A DNA stretch of 64,000 bases from an uncultured Pseudomonadales bacterium (GCA_947503335.1 CANNCY010000001.1:806001-870000), one strand, 5' to 3'. Shown: positions 49,422-60,832, numbered from the stretch's first letter. Notes: generated by a model not told the origin, from the letters alone. Program-made: numbers and translations.

Positions 49422-50113
49422 GAATGATCGTCTCTTTGTTGTGGCTTAGCGATGCGATTAGCCTCTACAGCTCTAATAGAGCCAAGTTTTCGATAACTAA
49501 GCCCTTTGGGTGTAATTAGCCGCGATTCGCGCTTTTCTGCAGTCACCATGTAGCGACTAGCAGCTGGCAAGCGGTACGCGAGCAATGTTTTTGATACGCT
49601 TCTTAAATGTTTATGTATATCTGAACCAACTTGCTCGATTAAAACAGGCTCTACGTCTTCAATCTCAAAACCTAAGACTTTGAGCCAGCCGACTAGAGAA
49701 ACATACGAAAACCGTGGCACTTGCTCGCCACTTTTTTGAACACGTAAACCGGCAAGACACTGAGATAGCGATAGGTAACTATATTTCTCTTGATCGGCGA
49801 TGATTAACCGCCCCCCACACACTAATACGCGCATACATTCGCGCAGTACTTCGAGCGCATGCTCGTGAGTAGCTAACACCTGATCTAAAACGATCACATC
49901 GACCGACTGCCTTCTAAAGGGTAATGCTGCCGAATTAAACGTAACTGACAAAGGCTTACGCCCTTTTGGTGAGCTAACTTGAGATCGCTCATTAACCACA
50001 TAACAACGAAAGCGCTTATCAAGCGTCGCAACAGGCTGCGACCCAGGGCTTATATAGACAATATACTGCCCGAACTGCCCCTTTAGTGCTTTTTCGATTG
50101 CGTGTAGATACAA
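49418..50113 (-). CDS. Class I SAM-dependent methyltransferase
   Basis: The C-terminal part of a Rossmann methyltransferase is visible: [23 protein letters not shown] followed by [13 protein letters not shown], the usual motif IV/post-IV region. The first motif is weak, and the apparent start is TTG at 50113, so the N-terminal part of motif I may be degenerate or the start may be misjudged. 231 residues. Such genes regularly sit before rnhA-dnaQ and face gloB. Substrate unknown. Confidence 0.75.
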   Translation of the reverse strand: MYLHAIEKALKGQFGQYIVYISPGSQPVATLDKRFRCYVVNERSQVSSPKGRKPLSVTFNSAALPFRRQSVDVIVLDQVLATHEHALEVLRECMRVLVCGGRLIIADQEKYSYLSLSQCLAGLRVQKSGEQVPRFSYVSLVGWLKVLGFEIEDVEPVLIEQVGSDIHKHLRSVSKTLLAYRLPAASRYMVTAEKRESRLITPKGLSYRKLGSIRAVEANRIAKPQQRDDHS

Positions 50114-50160
50114 GAGTCTTATACGCCCTGATATACTTAAAGTTAAAGTTTGGGGGATAA

Positions 50161-50919
50161 ATGATGCAGATTCAACCGCTTAAGGCATTTACAGACAACT
50201 ATATTTGGGTCTTATTCAACGATGAGCAATGCTGGGCTGTGGATCCTGGCGACGCCAACGCAGTACGCAGTTTTTTAGACGAATCTTCTTTATCCTTAAC
50301 CGGAATCTTAATCACGCATCATCATCATGATCATACCGGCGGTGTTGATGATCTCGCTAGCCAATACGAAGACATAACGATATATGGCCCTGCAGGCCTC
50401 CCTATTCACACCCAGTACACCGTGGTATCAGGCGACCAAGAGCTCAGTATCCTCGGCACTACAACTAACGTCATTAACACACCAGGGCACACACTCGACC
50501 ACATCGCGTATGCAGTAGGCGAGCACCTGTTTTGCGGCGACACCTTGTTCTCGGCTGGTTGCGGGCGTCTATTCGAGGGTACTGCCGAGATGATGCACGC
50601 ATCCTTAAATAAGCTCACTAAAACTAATACAAAGTGGATTTACCCAACTCACGAATACACACTCGCTAATCTTGCATTCGCGGCCCATGTAGACCCTGAT
50701 AACCTTGAGATACGAGCACACATAAAAGAAGCAAGCGCAAAACAGCAACGCAACGAGCCGACACTTCCAACAACATGGGAACTAGAACTTAGCATCAATC
50801 CATTTTTGAGATGCAATGACACAAAGCTTCGCCAGCAGGTTAATTCGCTAATCCCTGATAATGTGAGCAATCCAGTTGAACTTTTTGCACAGATTCGTAC
50901 TCTAAAAGATCGTTTTTAA
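50161..50919 (+). CDS. gloB: Hydroxyacylglutathione hydrolase (glyoxalase II)
   Basis: Second step of methylglyoxal detoxification: hydrolyses S-lactoylglutathione. FTDNYIWVL is typical at the N-terminus. The metal motif THHHHDH spans residues 52-58, TPGHT near 110 and FCGDTLFSAGCGRLFEG near 122-138. 252 residues. A GGGGG stretch before the ATG can serve as ribosome site. Divergent from the methyltransferase gene. Confidence 0.96.
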   Translation: MMQIQPLKAFTDNYIWVLFNDEQCWAVDPGDANAVRSFLDESSLSLTGILITHHHHDHTGGVDDLASQYEDITIYGPAGLPIHTQYTVVSGDQELSILGTTTNVINTPGHTLDHIAYAVGEHLFCGDTLFSAGCGRLFEGTAEMMHASLNKLTKTNTKWIYPTHEYTLANLAFAAHVDPDNLEIRAHIKEASAKQQRNEPTLPTTWELELSINPFLRCNDTKLRQQVNSLIPDNVSNPVELFAQIRTLKDRF

Positions 50920-50961
50920 AGATATTAGAACGAATAAGATGTAGATTTGGGGGATTCAATT

Positions 50962-52533
50962 ATGCGTGCAAAACATGCTCGCTTGGCAGCTATTTGCCTA
51001 TTTTCGGCGACAATTATTGGCTGCAAAACGATAGATCAAGAGCCATCATTAAATAACCTGGCGTCTAGTGATTCCACGATTCCTCAAGATCACCAACCTA
51101 GCGAAGAGAGCCTAGCTGATAGCGGCGCGCCGGCAGATACTGAAGCAACTATTGCCGAAACAGATCTTTGGCAGAGAATCATCGACGGTTACCAACTCAA
51201 CGGCGAAGGCCTAGATCACCCTCGTGTAAAGTCGCATCTAAATTGGTTTAAGAAACACCCCGAATACATCGATCGCGTAACTAAGCGCGGCGAACCCTAT
51301 CTATTTCATATTGTAGAATCTCTTGATAAAGCCGGCCTACCTTTAGAGTTAGCTTTACTACCCATTGTAGAATCCGCATTTGACCCGTTTGCCTACTCTC
51401 ACGGAAGCGCCTCGGGTATTTGGCAATTTATTGCCAGCACAGGTAATGAATACGGGCTAGAGCAAAACTGGTGGTACGACGGGCGCCGCGACATCTACGC
51501 ATCTACAGACGCCGCTGTCGCTTACCTATCACGCCTTCACAGGCGCTTTAATCACGATTGGCATTTAGCCTTAGCTGCCTATAACAGCGGCCAAGGCACA
51601 GTTAGCCGATCGATGCGCAGAAACGTTAAAGCCGGTAAAGACACAGACTTTTTCAGCTTAAAACTGCCAAAAGAAACCTCAGCCTATGTACCAAAGCTAA
51701 TAGCATTGGCCGAAGTAGTACGCACACCTGAAAAATACGGTGCAACGCTTAACCCCATCGCTAACGTGGCAGTGATAACCCAGGTCGACACGCAAGGCCA
51801 GCTTGACCTTACTCAAGCAGCCAAGCTAGCAGAGATACCCGTAGACACGATATATAAACTAAACCCAGGGTTTAGCCAATGGGCCACTGACCCAAATGGG
51901 CCGCATAAAATAGTTGTTCCCGTAGACAAGGTTGACAGCTTTACAGCAGCTCTAAACGAGCTCCCGAAAAGTGAGCGTGTAAAGTGGGTACGATATTCTG
52001 TTAAGCCTGGTGACACACTTAGCGAGATTGCTAGCAAACACAACACGACTCAGAAAGTTATAACGTCTATTAACAATCTAAACGGCTCTTTCATTCGAGT
52101 AAACCAAGCCTTGATGATTCCAACCGCCCAGAGTGGAGACCATCAATATACCTTTGCAGCTAGCAATCGCGCAGAGAACAAAGCGTCAAAACGATCTACC
52201 ACCACTCACATAGTCAAGTCTGGTGATAGCTTTTGGTCACTATCTAGAAAACATGGCGTGACCACAAGGCAGCTTGCCGCTTTGAACTCGATGGCACCTA
52301 AAGACACTCTTCGTGTTGGGCAAACTATTTATATACCCTCGAACAACCCTAGCCGCAGCACAAAAGTAAAGCGCGTACATTACAAGGTAAGATCTGGCGA
52401 CTCACTATCACGTATTGCCAGTAAATTTGGTGTAACAGCTAATGATATTGTGAAGTGGAATAACCTAGATAAAAAGAGCTACCTACAACCAGGCCAAGCT
52501 CTGAAGGTATTTGTAACGGTCACAGGCGCTTGA
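50962..52533 (+). CDS. mltD: Membrane-bound lytic murein transglycosylase D
   Basis: Outer-membrane lipoprotein that cleaves peptidoglycan. The lipoprotein signal ends at IIGC, with the acylated Cys near residue 21. The SLT domain carries the catalytic Glu in LLPIVESAFDPFAYS, followed by GSASGIWQF. Three LysM modules complete the C-terminus (near 350-395, 425-465 and 475-520), each with a GD(T/S) start. I prefer ATG 50962 over TTG 50947 because GGGGG lies 8-12 nt upstream and the signal peptide then starts MRAKHAR. It follows gloB by 42 nt. Confidence 0.94.
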   Translation: MRAKHARLAAICLFSATIIGCKTIDQEPSLNNLASSDSTIPQDHQPSEESLADSGAPADTEATIAETDLWQRIIDGYQLNGEGLDHPRVKSHLNWFKKHPEYIDRVTKRGEPYLFHIVESLDKAGLPLELALLPIVESAFDPFAYSHGSASGIWQFIASTGNEYGLEQNWWYDGRRDIYASTDAAVAYLSRLHRRFNHDWHLALAAYNSGQGTVSRSMRRNVKAGKDTDFFSLKLPKETSAYVPKLIALAEVVRTPEKYGATLNPIANVAVITQVDTQGQLDLTQAAKLAEIPVDTIYKLNPGFSQWATDPNGPHKIVVPVDKVDSFTAALNELPKSERVKWVRYSVKPGDTLSEIASKHNTTQKVITSINNLNGSFIRVNQALMIPTAQSGDHQYTFAASNRAENKASKRSTTTHIVKSGDSFWSLSRKHGVTTRQLAALNSMAPKDTLRVGQTIYIPSNNPSRSTKVKRVHYKVRSGDSLSRIASKFGVTANDIVKWNNLDKKSYLQPGQALKVFVTVTGA

Positions 52534-52534
52534 G

Positions 52535-53875
52535 CTAAATAAGAGCAAGACGCTGATTCGCCTGCATCAAAACGTGGGCGAATTCGCCCTGCGCCTTTTC
52601 ATCGATTTGCAGCTTCTCTGTACCCACATCGCCAATCACTAGCGCCACTACTCTGTCTGCCTTCACTAAACCACCGAAAAGAATTTCGTTGTGCCCTATT
52701 TGCTGCTGTATGCGCGCATCTAACTCACTACCAAGAACGACCAAACTGGGCGATGCGTAAGAAATATTTCTTAATTCTGAGCTATCTAAAAGCTCGCTAT
52801 TGATTCGCAAAAACTCCTTCCAATGACCGGTTGCACTACCTAAGGTATATCTGGTCTCAAAGACGCCCTTTACGTTTATCATTAAAGCTACGCGTCGAAG
52901 CCCTACACCTTGAAAAATCCCTTCAGTCACTAACCTAAAAATCACATCCAATGATGCCTGGTTACTTGGGTCGCTTAGATCTTTTAACACTGCCATCAGT
53001 TTGACTGAATCACCCTCGAGCACCTGCTCTTCTATCTGCTCGTCATCGTTCTCGATACCAAGGGCCTTTAGCACTTCAGGCTGGTCGGCCCTTGCATATT
53101 CTAAGGCCGATGCTACTTCTGCAGCTCCCTTTGCGCATAGCCGACCAATAGTCGCCATTAGCTTGTCTCTAACTGCGCCCTCTGGCTGCTGAATGATCTG
53201 CGTCGACAGCTTAGCTATACCCCCCAATCGCGTGGTTGGCTTAGCTTGCATGGTATCTAGTATTTCGTCTGACAGGTTCCAACCTTTTGATAAATCGTAA
53301 CTAAGCTCATCAAAACTACAACCTAAGACATTCTTTACAGCTGAAATTCGCTGTATGCTCTTCATGCTACCTTCTAATGATGACATTAGAATGCGCTGCT
53401 CTTTAGAGGCCTTTGCCCCCCAGAACGCTAGTTCTCCAACCCTTGCTAATAATGCAGCAATGAACACCGATTCTTTTACCTGGTCATTTTCATCGGCATT
53501 TAAATGTTTAGCAAAAGAAGCGGCACACAGTGAATCACCGATCACGACATCTAAATATGGGCGCGCTGCATCGTTTTTGAGATGTTCAAGCATCATTACA
53601 GAAATTGCAATTGATCGAACCTGATCGAATCCGAGATAAACGATTGCACGACTAATGGTATTTAACTTGGCACCAGATGGGTTAAACGCAGCAGAATTAG
53701 CTGTCTTCAGAATTTTAGATGTCACCGCTGCGTCATTTAAAGCAATTGCTGCTAATTCTGACGCTGCAGATTCGTCGCTGTCTGTTAGAGACAACAACTT
53801 TGTAATCACTTGAGATAAGCCAGGCAGCTCGACCTTGTTAAGTCGTGCTGCCCACTCTTCGCTTGCTGACGACAT
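52535..53875 (-). CDS. HDOD-domain protein
   Basis: Signal-output-type protein of 446 residues. The N-terminal HDOD domain (about 10-210) is seen in LPGLSQVITKLLSLTDSDE, ILKTANSAAFNPSG and FIAALLARVGELAFW. This domain resembles an HD phosphohydrolase but lacks its full metal site. The C-terminal part (about 300-440) may be a GAF-like sensory fold (VGLRRVALMINVKGVFE). Role unknown; HDOD proteins often act in motility and stress regulation. It is convergent with mltD, one base apart. Confidence 0.82.
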   Translation of the reverse strand: MSSASEEWAARLNKVELPGLSQVITKLLSLTDSDESAASELAAIALNDAAVTSKILKTANSAAFNPSGAKLNTISRAIVYLGFDQVRSIAISVMMLEHLKNDAARPYLDVVIGDSLCAASFAKHLNADENDQVKESVFIAALLARVGELAFWGAKASKEQRILMSSLEGSMKSIQRISAVKNVLGCSFDELSYDLSKGWNLSDEILDTMQAKPTTRLGGIAKLSTQIIQQPEGAVRDKLMATIGRLCAKGAAEVASALEYARADQPEVLKALGIENDDEQIEEQVLEGDSVKLMAVLKDLSDPSNQASLDVIFRLVTEGIFQGVGLRRVALMINVKGVFETRYTLGSATGHWKEFLRINSELLDSSELRNISYASPSLVVLGSELDARIQQQIGHNEILFGGLVKADRVVALVIGDVGTEKLQIDEKAQGEFAHVLMQANQRLALI

Positions 53876-53915
53876 AAATACTCCTACGTAGTAGCAGTAT
53901 AGTCGTCATCTTGAA

Positions 53916-55721
53916 TTAGAAAGCTTCTACTTCAGCTTTATCTCGAAGCCATCCCTGCGCCGCCCCAAACTCGTTCGTAGCATCTGGGCCACTAAACATC
54001 GCCTTAAGAGCAGACAGTTCTTCAGCAGAGGTAGCGCCTTGACCAATCTCTACGATTTTCACTACCACAGCATCACCACTCGGTAGCGCCACTGTTTGGT
54101 ATTGGCCTTTCACGGGTGCTAACTCGAAAATAGCCTGTAGCAGTGGGCGTGGCATAGTTGTGTCAAATCGCTTGATATCAACAGCAGATTGCGACAATGC
54201 AGCCTGAGCATCTGCCATTTCAACCGCTGATGTCATTGCGGCTTCTTTAGCCAGCTTAGCTACTACTAAATCAGCGGCCTCTTCGCTCACCTCTTCGAAC
54301 GCCCTTAATACAGACGGGTGGTAATCGGCGATTCGAACCACAACTGCTGAGCCGTCTTCAAGCTCAATAATAGGGCTTGGTACACCCTCAGCAATAAGGT
54401 CTTCGTTAAATGCCTCATTGATCACCACTGACTGATCTAAAGGATAGGCCGCCCCGGCACGTGACATCTTAGAAATAGCATTCGCTTTTAATCCGATCTG
54501 CTCAGCTGCCGTTAGAAGGTCGCTTGATTGATACACAGCATCTTCAACACTAGCGATTAAATCGATGTACTCGCCTTCAGATTGCTCTTGCTTAAGTTCT
54601 TCGACAAGCTGGCCTCTCACGTCAGCTAATGCAGGCGCTTTAGGTTCAGAAATCTCAGTAACCATAATGATATGCGTGCCAAAGTCAGTTGACACCGGCT
54701 GGCTAACTTCGCCTACTTCTAAGCTGGCTACTGCCGCTTCGAACTCTTCGGCAAAGAGCGTACCGTCAGTAAAACCTAGATCACCACCCTGCTCTGAGCT
54801 GCCAAAGTCATCACTATATCGCGATGCTAAATCAGCAAATGATTCACCAGCTGCCAAGCCTTCGGTGATCGCAGCAATCGTAGCGGCATCATTCGACTCA
54901 ACTAGAATATGGCTAACGCGGCGCTCTACTACACCGGCGTAGCCTTCACTAAATGCTTGATAACGTTCTAACAGCATCTCTTCGGTTACTTCAAAATCTT
55001 GACTTAAAGACGATCTATCGATTAAGAGATACTCGATATCAACCGACTCTGCTGACATGAATCGATCACCGTTAGTGTCGTAAAACTGCTGAATCTGTTC
55101 ATCAGTGGGCTCTACACTAACAACCTGACTAGCCCAGTTAATTAGCGTGTAATCGAAGCTACGCGTTTGATTAATTAACAACGCCAATGCGTCGACAGCT
55201 GCAGGATCTGCAATGCTCGTGGCCGAGACTGACAATGCGTACTGCTGCACAGCCATGTCGCTAAGTACCATGTTTCGATACATCTGCGGAGTTAGACCTG
55301 CAGAACCTAAAGTGATGCGGTAGCGATCAGCATCAAACTTACCGTCGATTTGAAACGACGGGTTTTGAACGATCTGGGCATCAGCACTGTCTGACGAGAA
55401 TTTAATTCCAGCGTTATCGGCAGCCTGCCTTACCAACTCGCGTGCTACTAGTTGCTGCATCGCAGCTGGCTGCAACACATCATCTGACAAGAACTCTGAA
55501 TTTGCACCCATACGGCTTTGCCACTGCTGACGCTGACGCTGGATCTCGTTATTTAGTTCAGATTGACTAATATCTTTGCCGTTTACGCGACCCGCAACAC
55601 CTGTAGTGTTTTCTGGAGCGAAAAGCGCGTCGACACCAAACAGTGCCATCGACAGCACCATCAAACCGATAATAATCGAAGCACCCACGCTGCGCGTGTT
55701 TTCGCGAATGTATTGAAGCAT
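53916..55721 (-). CDS. ppiD: Periplasmic folding chaperone PpiD
   Basis: Inner-membrane-anchored chaperone at the SecYEG exit, with parvulin-like domains. The N-terminal segment (about 12-32, SVGASIIIGLMVLSMALFGV) precedes a SurA-like N-domain. The parvulin domain lies near 265-355 (RRVSHILVES...DLGFTDG...VSTDFGTHIIMV). 601 residues is normal. It follows hupB, the usual lon-hupB-ppiD order. Confidence 0.93.
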   Translation of the reverse strand: MLQYIRENTRSVGASIIIGLMVLSMALFGVDALFAPENTTGVAGRVNGKDISQSELNNEIQRQRQQWQSRMGANSEFLSDDVLQPAAMQQLVARELVRQAADNAGIKFSSDSADAQIVQNPSFQIDGKFDADRYRITLGSAGLTPQMYRNMVLSDMAVQQYALSVSATSIADPAAVDALALLINQTRSFDYTLINWASQVVSVEPTDEQIQQFYDTNGDRFMSAESVDIEYLLIDRSSLSQDFEVTEEMLLERYQAFSEGYAGVVERRVSHILVESNDAATIAAITEGLAAGESFADLASRYSDDFGSSEQGGDLGFTDGTLFAEEFEAAVASLEVGEVSQPVSTDFGTHIIMVTEISEPKAPALADVRGQLVEELKQEQSEGEYIDLIASVEDAVYQSSDLLTAAEQIGLKANAISKMSRAGAAYPLDQSVVINEAFNEDLIAEGVPSPIIELEDGSAVVVRIADYHPSVLRAFEEVSEEAADLVVAKLAKEAAMTSAVEMADAQAALSQSAVDIKRFDTTMPRPLLQAIFELAPVKGQYQTVALPSGDAVVVKIVEIGQGATSAEELSALKAMFSGPDATNEFGAAQGWLRDKAEVEAF

Positions 55722-55808
55722 TTTTATAAAACCTAAAGCTTAACTTTTAACTTGCGTATTCTAAATCAAGTAGCCTATATAAAGAAGACCAGACACTAGT
55801 TGACAGGC

Positions 55809-55838
55809 AAAAAAAAACGCGGGCTAGCCCGCGTTTTT
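55809..55838 (-). terminator. Terminator after hupB
   Basis: Perfect palindrome around CGCGGGCTAGCCCGCG flanked by A on the left and T on the right; the long A-run (nine) gives the U-run for minus transcripts. Confidence 0.93.
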
Positions 55839-55855
55839 CGTCGATCAAATGCCGA

Positions 55856-56128
55856 TTAGTTTACAGCGTCTTTCAACTGCTTACCTGGCTTGAACGAAGG
55901 TACTTTCGCCGCAGCGATCTGGATCTCTGCACCAGTCTGTGGGTTACGGCCAGTGCGTGCTGCACGATCCTTAACCTGGAAGGTACCGAAACCAACAAGT
56001 GCTACTGAATCACCATCTTTAAGTGCACCAGTGATAGCGCCGATAGTTGCATCTAGAGCACGGCTAGCCGCAGCTTTTGGTAGATCAGCAGTTTCAGCGA
56101 TTGCTTCGATCAATTCTGATTTATTCAC
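55856..56128 (-). CDS. hupB: Nucleoid protein HU-beta
   Basis: Small DNA-bending protein of 90 residues. [20 protein letters not shown] is the HU DNA-binding arm signature, and the end [11 protein letters not shown] is typical. The start is GTG at 56128 with GAGGG about 8 nt upstream. A TATAAA-like -10 lies in the 194 bp toward lon, so it has its own promoter. A strong terminator follows, separating it from ppiD. Confidence 0.97.
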   Translation of the reverse strand: MNKSELIEAIAETADLPKAAASRALDATIGAITGALKDGDSVALVGFGTFQVKDRAARTGRNPQTGAEIQIAAAKVPSFKPGKQLKDAVN

Positions 56129-56322
56129 AGTTAGACCCTCTTCTTAACGTAGTTCTAAAGATAAAAAATTTAACGAATAGTCTGAGTAATTTTATACGCA
56201 GTTTATTATTCATATTGTCGCGACTGAATTGAGCTACAGTCGATAGCTAATGGTTGTGTTCACCACGGCCACTGCCGACTTTTATACCAACGGCAGTTTT
56301 GCCAGTCAACACAAAATCACTA

Positions 56323-58728
56323 TTAATGGGCGCTTGAGCCCTTAAAAGACTGATTTTCTTGTTTGTCAATGGGGTTAAACCTAAATTCTTCATCTGACAG
56401 GGGCTTAGCTTCAATCGAAAGCGCTTCATCTAAAACCTGTTCAATTGAACTAACCGGCACTATATCTAAGCTCTCTTTGATATTATCGGGCACTTCTTTA
56501 AGGTCGCGCACATTATCTACAGGTATAAGCACTTTTGTAATACCGCCGCGCTTTGCTGCCAACAACTTTTCTTTCAGCCCACCGATTGGCAACACTTGAC
56601 CACGCAGTGTAATCTCGCCAGTCATCGCTACATCGGCCCTTACAGGTATACCTGTTAAAACCGAAACAAATGCTGTGCACATCGCAATACCTGCACTAGG
56701 CCCATCTTTCGGCGTAGCTCCTTCTGGTACATGTATATGAATATCTTGACCAGTAAGCTGCCATGCTGCGATACCAACCTGCTGCGCTCGTGCACGAACA
56801 ACGGTATGCGCCGCCTGTATAGATTCTTGCATCACATCACCAAGCGAACCCGTTTTAATTACGGCTCCCTTGCCTTCTAACGCCGCAGCCTCAATCGACA
56901 ACAGCTCACCACCGACCTGCGTCCAAGCCAAACCAGTAACCAGCCCCACAGCATCTTCAATGCTACGCTTGCCGTAGTCTGTTTTCTGTACACCTACTAA
57001 GCTCTCAAGATTTTCAGCGGTGACCGCTACAGACTTTAGAGATACATCTAAAGACAACTGAGTCACGACCTTTCTACATAACTTGGCGATCTCGCGTTCT
57101 AGCCCACGAACACCTGCTTCTTTGGTGTAATGACGTATCAGCATCAATAGCGTTTCGTTATCGATACTTATTTCGCCCTTTTTAAGACCATTACGCTTGA
57201 TCTGTTTTGGTAGCAAATACTTTTGGGCGATGTTTAACTTTTCGTCTTCGGTATAACCCGGTATACGGATAATTTCCATACGATCTAGTAGCGGCCCCGG
57301 AATATTCATTGAGTTCGACGTACAGATAAACATCACGTCACTCAAATCATAATCAACTTCTAAATAATGATCTCCAAACGCGTGATTTTGCTCAGGATCT
57401 AATACTTCTAGTAACGCTGATGCTGGATCACCGCGGTGATCCATTCCCATCTTGTCGATTTCATCTAATAGAAATAATGGATTCTTTACGCCTACTTTAC
57501 TCAACCGCTGAATAAGCTTACCCGGCATCGAGCCGATGTAAGTGCGCCGGTGCCCACGAATTTCTGACTCGTCGCGCACACCGCCCAGTGCCATACGCAC
57601 ATATTTGCGGTTAGTCGACTTTGCTATCGATTCAGCCAAGCTTGTTTTACCAACACCTGGCGGCCCAACTAGACATAACACAGGGCCCTTAACCTTCTTT
57701 ACGCGCTTTTGAACAGCCAAGAACTCGATAATGCGTTCTTTCACCTCATCTAAGCCATAGTGATCACGGTCAAGTATCTCTTTCGCTTTCGATAGGTTAT
57801 GGCTGACACGGGTGCGATTAGCCCACGGCACCCCAACCATCCAGTCTAAATACCCTCTTACAACCGATGCTTCAGCACTCATGGGGGCCATCATTCGTAG
57901 CTTATTTAGCTCTGCGTCTGCCTTTTCTTTCGCAGCGTCAGGCATCGACGCCTTTTCTATCTTATCAGCGATGAGATCGAATTCTGCGTCTTTGTTACCG
58001 CCAGAGCCACCGAGCTCTTTTTGAATCGCCTTCATCTGCTCATTCAAATAATACTCGCGCTGGCTTTGCTCCATCTGCTTTTTGACACGACCACGAATCT
58101 GGCGCTCTACTTGCGCAAGCCCCAACTCTTCGTCGATCAACTCGTTAATCAGACCTAGGCGAGTATCAAGATCTATCGCTTCTAGAACCTTTTGCTTGCG
58201 GTCAAACGACAAGGTCATATGGGCGACTATCGTATCAGTTAAACGACCAAAGTCTTCGATGGTACTAAGTGTTGCTAGAACCTCATTCGGGATCTTTTTA
58301 TTCTGACCAACGTAACGCTCGAAGCGGTCTATCAACTGACGCGCCTCTGGTGAACTTACCGCCGACCTGCTCTCGACGTTAGATATCAGATCTACATCAG
58401 CACGATCAAACTCGTCACCCTCGACGACACCGTTGATGTAGGCCCGATCGCCACCTTCAACCAATAGCTTAAGGGTGCCGTCAGGTAGCTTTAACAGCTG
58501 CAATATTGTCGCGTTAACACCGATATCATATAAGTCTTCTTTGTTTGGCTTATCAACACCTGCGTCTTTTTGCGCAACCAAGAAAATCTGTTTATCGCCC
58601 TTCATCGCTTCTTCAAGCGCAGCCATTGATCGCTTACGACCGATGAACAACGGGATAACCATATGCGGAAATACCACCACTTCTCGCAACGGCAACAAAG
58701 GAATATCAGTGCTAGATAGTTCGCTCAT
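56323..58728 (-). CDS. lon: ATP-dependent protease Lon
   Basis: Cytoplasmic AAA+ protease for damaged and regulatory proteins. The N-terminal LON domain begins [20 protein letters not shown]-like ([15 protein letters not shown]), Walker A GPPGVGKT lies near 355-362, and the AAA+ core includes [10 protein letters not shown]. The Ser-Lys dyad is Ser in DGPSAGI (near 677) and Lys in [12 protein letters not shown] (near 719). 801 residues. It lies between clpX and hupB. Confidence 0.97.
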   Translation of the reverse strand: MSELSSTDIPLLPLREVVVFPHMVIPLFIGRKRSMAALEEAMKGDKQIFLVAQKDAGVDKPNKEDLYDIGVNATILQLLKLPDGTLKLLVEGGDRAYINGVVEGDEFDRADVDLISNVESRSAVSSPEARQLIDRFERYVGQNKKIPNEVLATLSTIEDFGRLTDTIVAHMTLSFDRKQKVLEAIDLDTRLGLINELIDEELGLAQVERQIRGRVKKQMEQSQREYYLNEQMKAIQKELGGSGGNKDAEFDLIADKIEKASMPDAAKEKADAELNKLRMMAPMSAEASVVRGYLDWMVGVPWANRTRVSHNLSKAKEILDRDHYGLDEVKERIIEFLAVQKRVKKVKGPVLCLVGPPGVGKTSLAESIAKSTNRKYVRMALGGVRDESEIRGHRRTYIGSMPGKLIQRLSKVGVKNPLFLLDEIDKMGMDHRGDPASALLEVLDPEQNHAFGDHYLEVDYDLSDVMFICTSNSMNIPGPLLDRMEIIRIPGYTEDEKLNIAQKYLLPKQIKRNGLKKGEISIDNETLLMLIRHYTKEAGVRGLEREIAKLCRKVVTQLSLDVSLKSVAVTAENLESLVGVQKTDYGKRSIEDAVGLVTGLAWTQVGGELLSIEAAALEGKGAVIKTGSLGDVMQESIQAAHTVVRARAQQVGIAAWQLTGQDIHIHVPEGATPKDGPSAGIAMCTAFVSVLTGIPVRADVAMTGEITLRGQVLPIGGLKEKLLAAKRGGITKVLIPVDNVRDLKEVPDNIKESLDIVPVSSIEQVLDEALSIEAKPLSDEEFRFNPIDKQENQSFKGSSAH

Positions 58729-58753
58729 TTATTATTGACCTAATAGACAAATA

Positions 58754-58770
58754 ACCCCGCTTTCGCGGGG
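58754..58770 (-). terminator. Hairpin between clpX and lon (weak terminator)
   Basis: Stem CCCCGC/GCGGGG with loop TTTC. On the minus strand it is followed by TTATTTG, a poor U-run. It may only partly stop clpX transcripts before lon. Confidence 0.5.
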
Positions 58771-58782
58771 CTATAAAAAGTT

Positions 58783-60060
58783 TTACTCGTTAGAATCGAC
58801 AGCTTTATCGACGGGTTCGTAAACCAATAATGGTTCAGACTCTCCATCAACGACTGACGCGTCGATTACGACCTTTGAGACATTATCAAGAGACGGAACG
58901 TCAAACATAGTGTCCAACAAAATAGACTCAAGAATCGCACGCAAACCTCGGGCACCGGTTTTGCGCTCCATTGCTTTATTTGCAATAGACGTTAGTGCAT
59001 CGGGACGAAAATCAATTTCAACGCCTTCCATATCAAAAAGGTGTGCATACTGTTTTGTAAGAGCATTCTTCGGCTCGGTTAAGATTTGAACCAATGCATC
59101 CTCATCAAGCTCTTTGAGTGTCGCAATCATCGGCAAACGACCCACAAACTCTGGTATCAAACCAAACTTTACAAGGTCTTCAGCCTCAAGATCTGTCATT
59201 ACGTCACCAAAGCTTTTCGACTCTTCTTTACTAACAACTTCGGCGCCAAAACCAATACCGCCCTTCTCGCTACGATCGCGAACAATTTTGTCGAGGCCCG
59301 CAAAAGCACCACCACAGATAAAGAGGATATTTGATGTATCTACTTGCAAGAACTCTTGCTGCGGATGCTTGCGCCCGCCTTGGGGAGGAACCGAAGCAAC
59401 CGTGCCTTCTACTAGCTTCAATAGCGCTTGCTGCACACCCTCGCCCGACACATCACGGGTGATCGACGGGTTATCTGACTTACGCGAGATTTTGTCAATT
59501 TCGTCGATATACACGATACCGATTTGAGCCTTTTCTACGTCGTAGTCACACTTCTGCAAGAGCTTTTGTATAATGTTCTCAACATCTTCACCGACATAAC
59601 CCGCCTCTGTAAGCGTAGTTGCATCAGCAATAGTGAAAGGAACATCTAGTAAACGCGCAAGTGTTTCAGCCAATAACGTCTTACCTGAACCCGTAGGGCC
59701 AACCAAGAGAATATTGCTCTTACCGAGCTCTATCTTGTCATCTTTAGACTTGGCACTCTCGGCGCGCAGACGCTTGTAATGATTATATACAGCAACCGCC
59801 AATACTCGCTTAGCGCGATCTTGACCGATTACATATTGATCTAGTGTTTCAGCAATTTCTTTTGGCGTAGGTAATGCCTCGCCCTTTTGCTCAGGCTCTA
59901 AATTAGCGAGCTCTTCTGTGATGATGTCGTTACAAAGGTCTACACACTCATCGCAAATGAATACCGAAGGGCCGGCAATCAATTTCTTTACCTCGTGCTG
60001 GCTTTTGCCACAAAACGAGCAATAAAGTAATTTGGTGCTGTCGCCAGAGTTTTCTGACAT
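58783..60060 (-). CDS. clpX: ATP-dependent Clp protease ATP-binding subunit ClpX
   Basis: AAA+ unfoldase that delivers tagged proteins to ClpP. The N-terminal zinc domain has Cys14, Cys17 and a second CDEC pair near 36-39. Walker A GPTGSGKT lies near 118-125 and the pore loop GYVGED near 150. The ClpP-docking IGF is in GIGFGAEV. 425 residues. It follows clpP across 88 bp that may hold a heat-shock-type promoter. Confidence 0.97.
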   Translation of the reverse strand: MSENSGDSTKLLYCSFCGKSQHEVKKLIAGPSVFICDECVDLCNDIITEELANLEPEQKGEALPTPKEIAETLDQYVIGQDRAKRVLAVAVYNHYKRLRAESAKSKDDKIELGKSNILLVGPTGSGKTLLAETLARLLDVPFTIADATTLTEAGYVGEDVENIIQKLLQKCDYDVEKAQIGIVYIDEIDKISRKSDNPSITRDVSGEGVQQALLKLVEGTVASVPPQGGRKHPQQEFLQVDTSNILFICGGAFAGLDKIVRDRSEKGGIGFGAEVVSKEESKSFGDVMTDLEAEDLVKFGLIPEFVGRLPMIATLKELDEDALVQILTEPKNALTKQYAHLFDMEGVEIDFRPDALTSIANKAMERKTGARGLRAILESILLDTMFDVPSLDNVSKVVIDASVVDGESEPLLVYEPVDKAVDSNE

Positions 60061-60094
60061 GTGTTACTCCGTGATCCTTGTCTATGTACCTACT

Positions 60095-60121
60095 ATGGGG
60101 GTCAGCTAAACGAATATCAAC
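60095..60121 (-). promoter_or_regulatory. Possible heat-shock (sigma-32) promoter for clpX
   Basis: On the minus strand GTTGAT (60121-60116), 15 bp, then CCCCAT (60100-60095) resembles CTTGAA ... CCCCAT. A 6-bp inverted repeat (GGGGGT/ACCCCC) overlaps it. The -35 match is partial. Confidence 0.3.
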
Positions 60122-60148
60122 CCCCAAAGTAAACGCTAAAGTCTAAAT

Positions 60149-60751
60149 TTAGCGGCGATCTATCACCTCATCAATTAAACCGAACGCCTTTGACTCTTCG
60201 GCAGACATAAAATTGTCTCGCTCGGTAGCAATCGCGATCTCTTCTACCGATTTACCCGTATGATCGGCCATAATTGTATTTAATCGCTCTCTAATCTTAA
60301 GAATTTCTTGCGCCTGAATATGAATATCTGATGCCTGGCCCTGTGCCCCACCTGATGGTTGATGGATCATGGTTCGTGAATTGGGTAGACAAAAACGCTT
60401 GCCTTCAGCACCTGCGCTCAATAAAAATGCCCCCATAGAGCACGCTTGACCAATACACATAGTGCTGACATCGGGCTTAATAAATTGCATCGTATCGTAA
60501 ATCGACATACCTGCCGTAACACTACCGCCGGGCGAATTGATATACAGGTGAATATCTTTATCTGGATTCTCAGCCTCTAAAAAAAGCAACTGAGCAACAA
60601 CCAGATTAGCCATATGATCTTCGACTTGACCCACTAGAAATATGACTCGCTCTTTAAGCAGCCGAGAATAAATGTCAAACGAGCGCTCACCGCGAGATGT
60701 CTGCTCAATAACCATAGGTACAAGGTTAGATTGAATATCGGTGGGTGACAT
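60149..60751 (-). CDS. clpP: ATP-dependent Clp protease proteolytic subunit ClpP
   Basis: Barrel-forming serine protease used by ClpA and ClpX. The catalytic triad is Ser105 ([11 protein letters not shown]), His130 ([11 protein letters not shown]) and Asp179 ([11 protein letters not shown]). 200 residues, with the usual short N-terminal propeptide region. It is followed by clpX and preceded by tig and its terminator. Confidence 0.98.
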   Translation of the reverse strand: MSPTDIQSNLVPMVIEQTSRGERSFDIYSRLLKERVIFLVGQVEDHMANLVVAQLLFLEAENPDKDIHLYINSPGGSVTAGMSIYDTMQFIKPDVSTMCIGQACSMGAFLLSAGAEGKRFCLPNSRTMIHQPSGGAQGQASDIHIQAQEILKIRERLNTIMADHTGKSVEEIAIATERDNFMSAEESKAFGLIDEVIDRR

Positions 60752-60832
60752 AGAGGTTCCTTATTACGCTATTTTCATCATTAGTTAGGTCTATTCTAGC
60801 GAGTAAAACGACTAATTGCTTGCGCAAATAAC

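Noticed and set aside
56247-56429. 60-codon minus frame after lon
   Set aside because: Overlaps the lon 3' end in another frame; composition is unlike a gene. A nearby ACTGCCG/CGGCAGT hairpin has a large loop and was not counted as a terminator.
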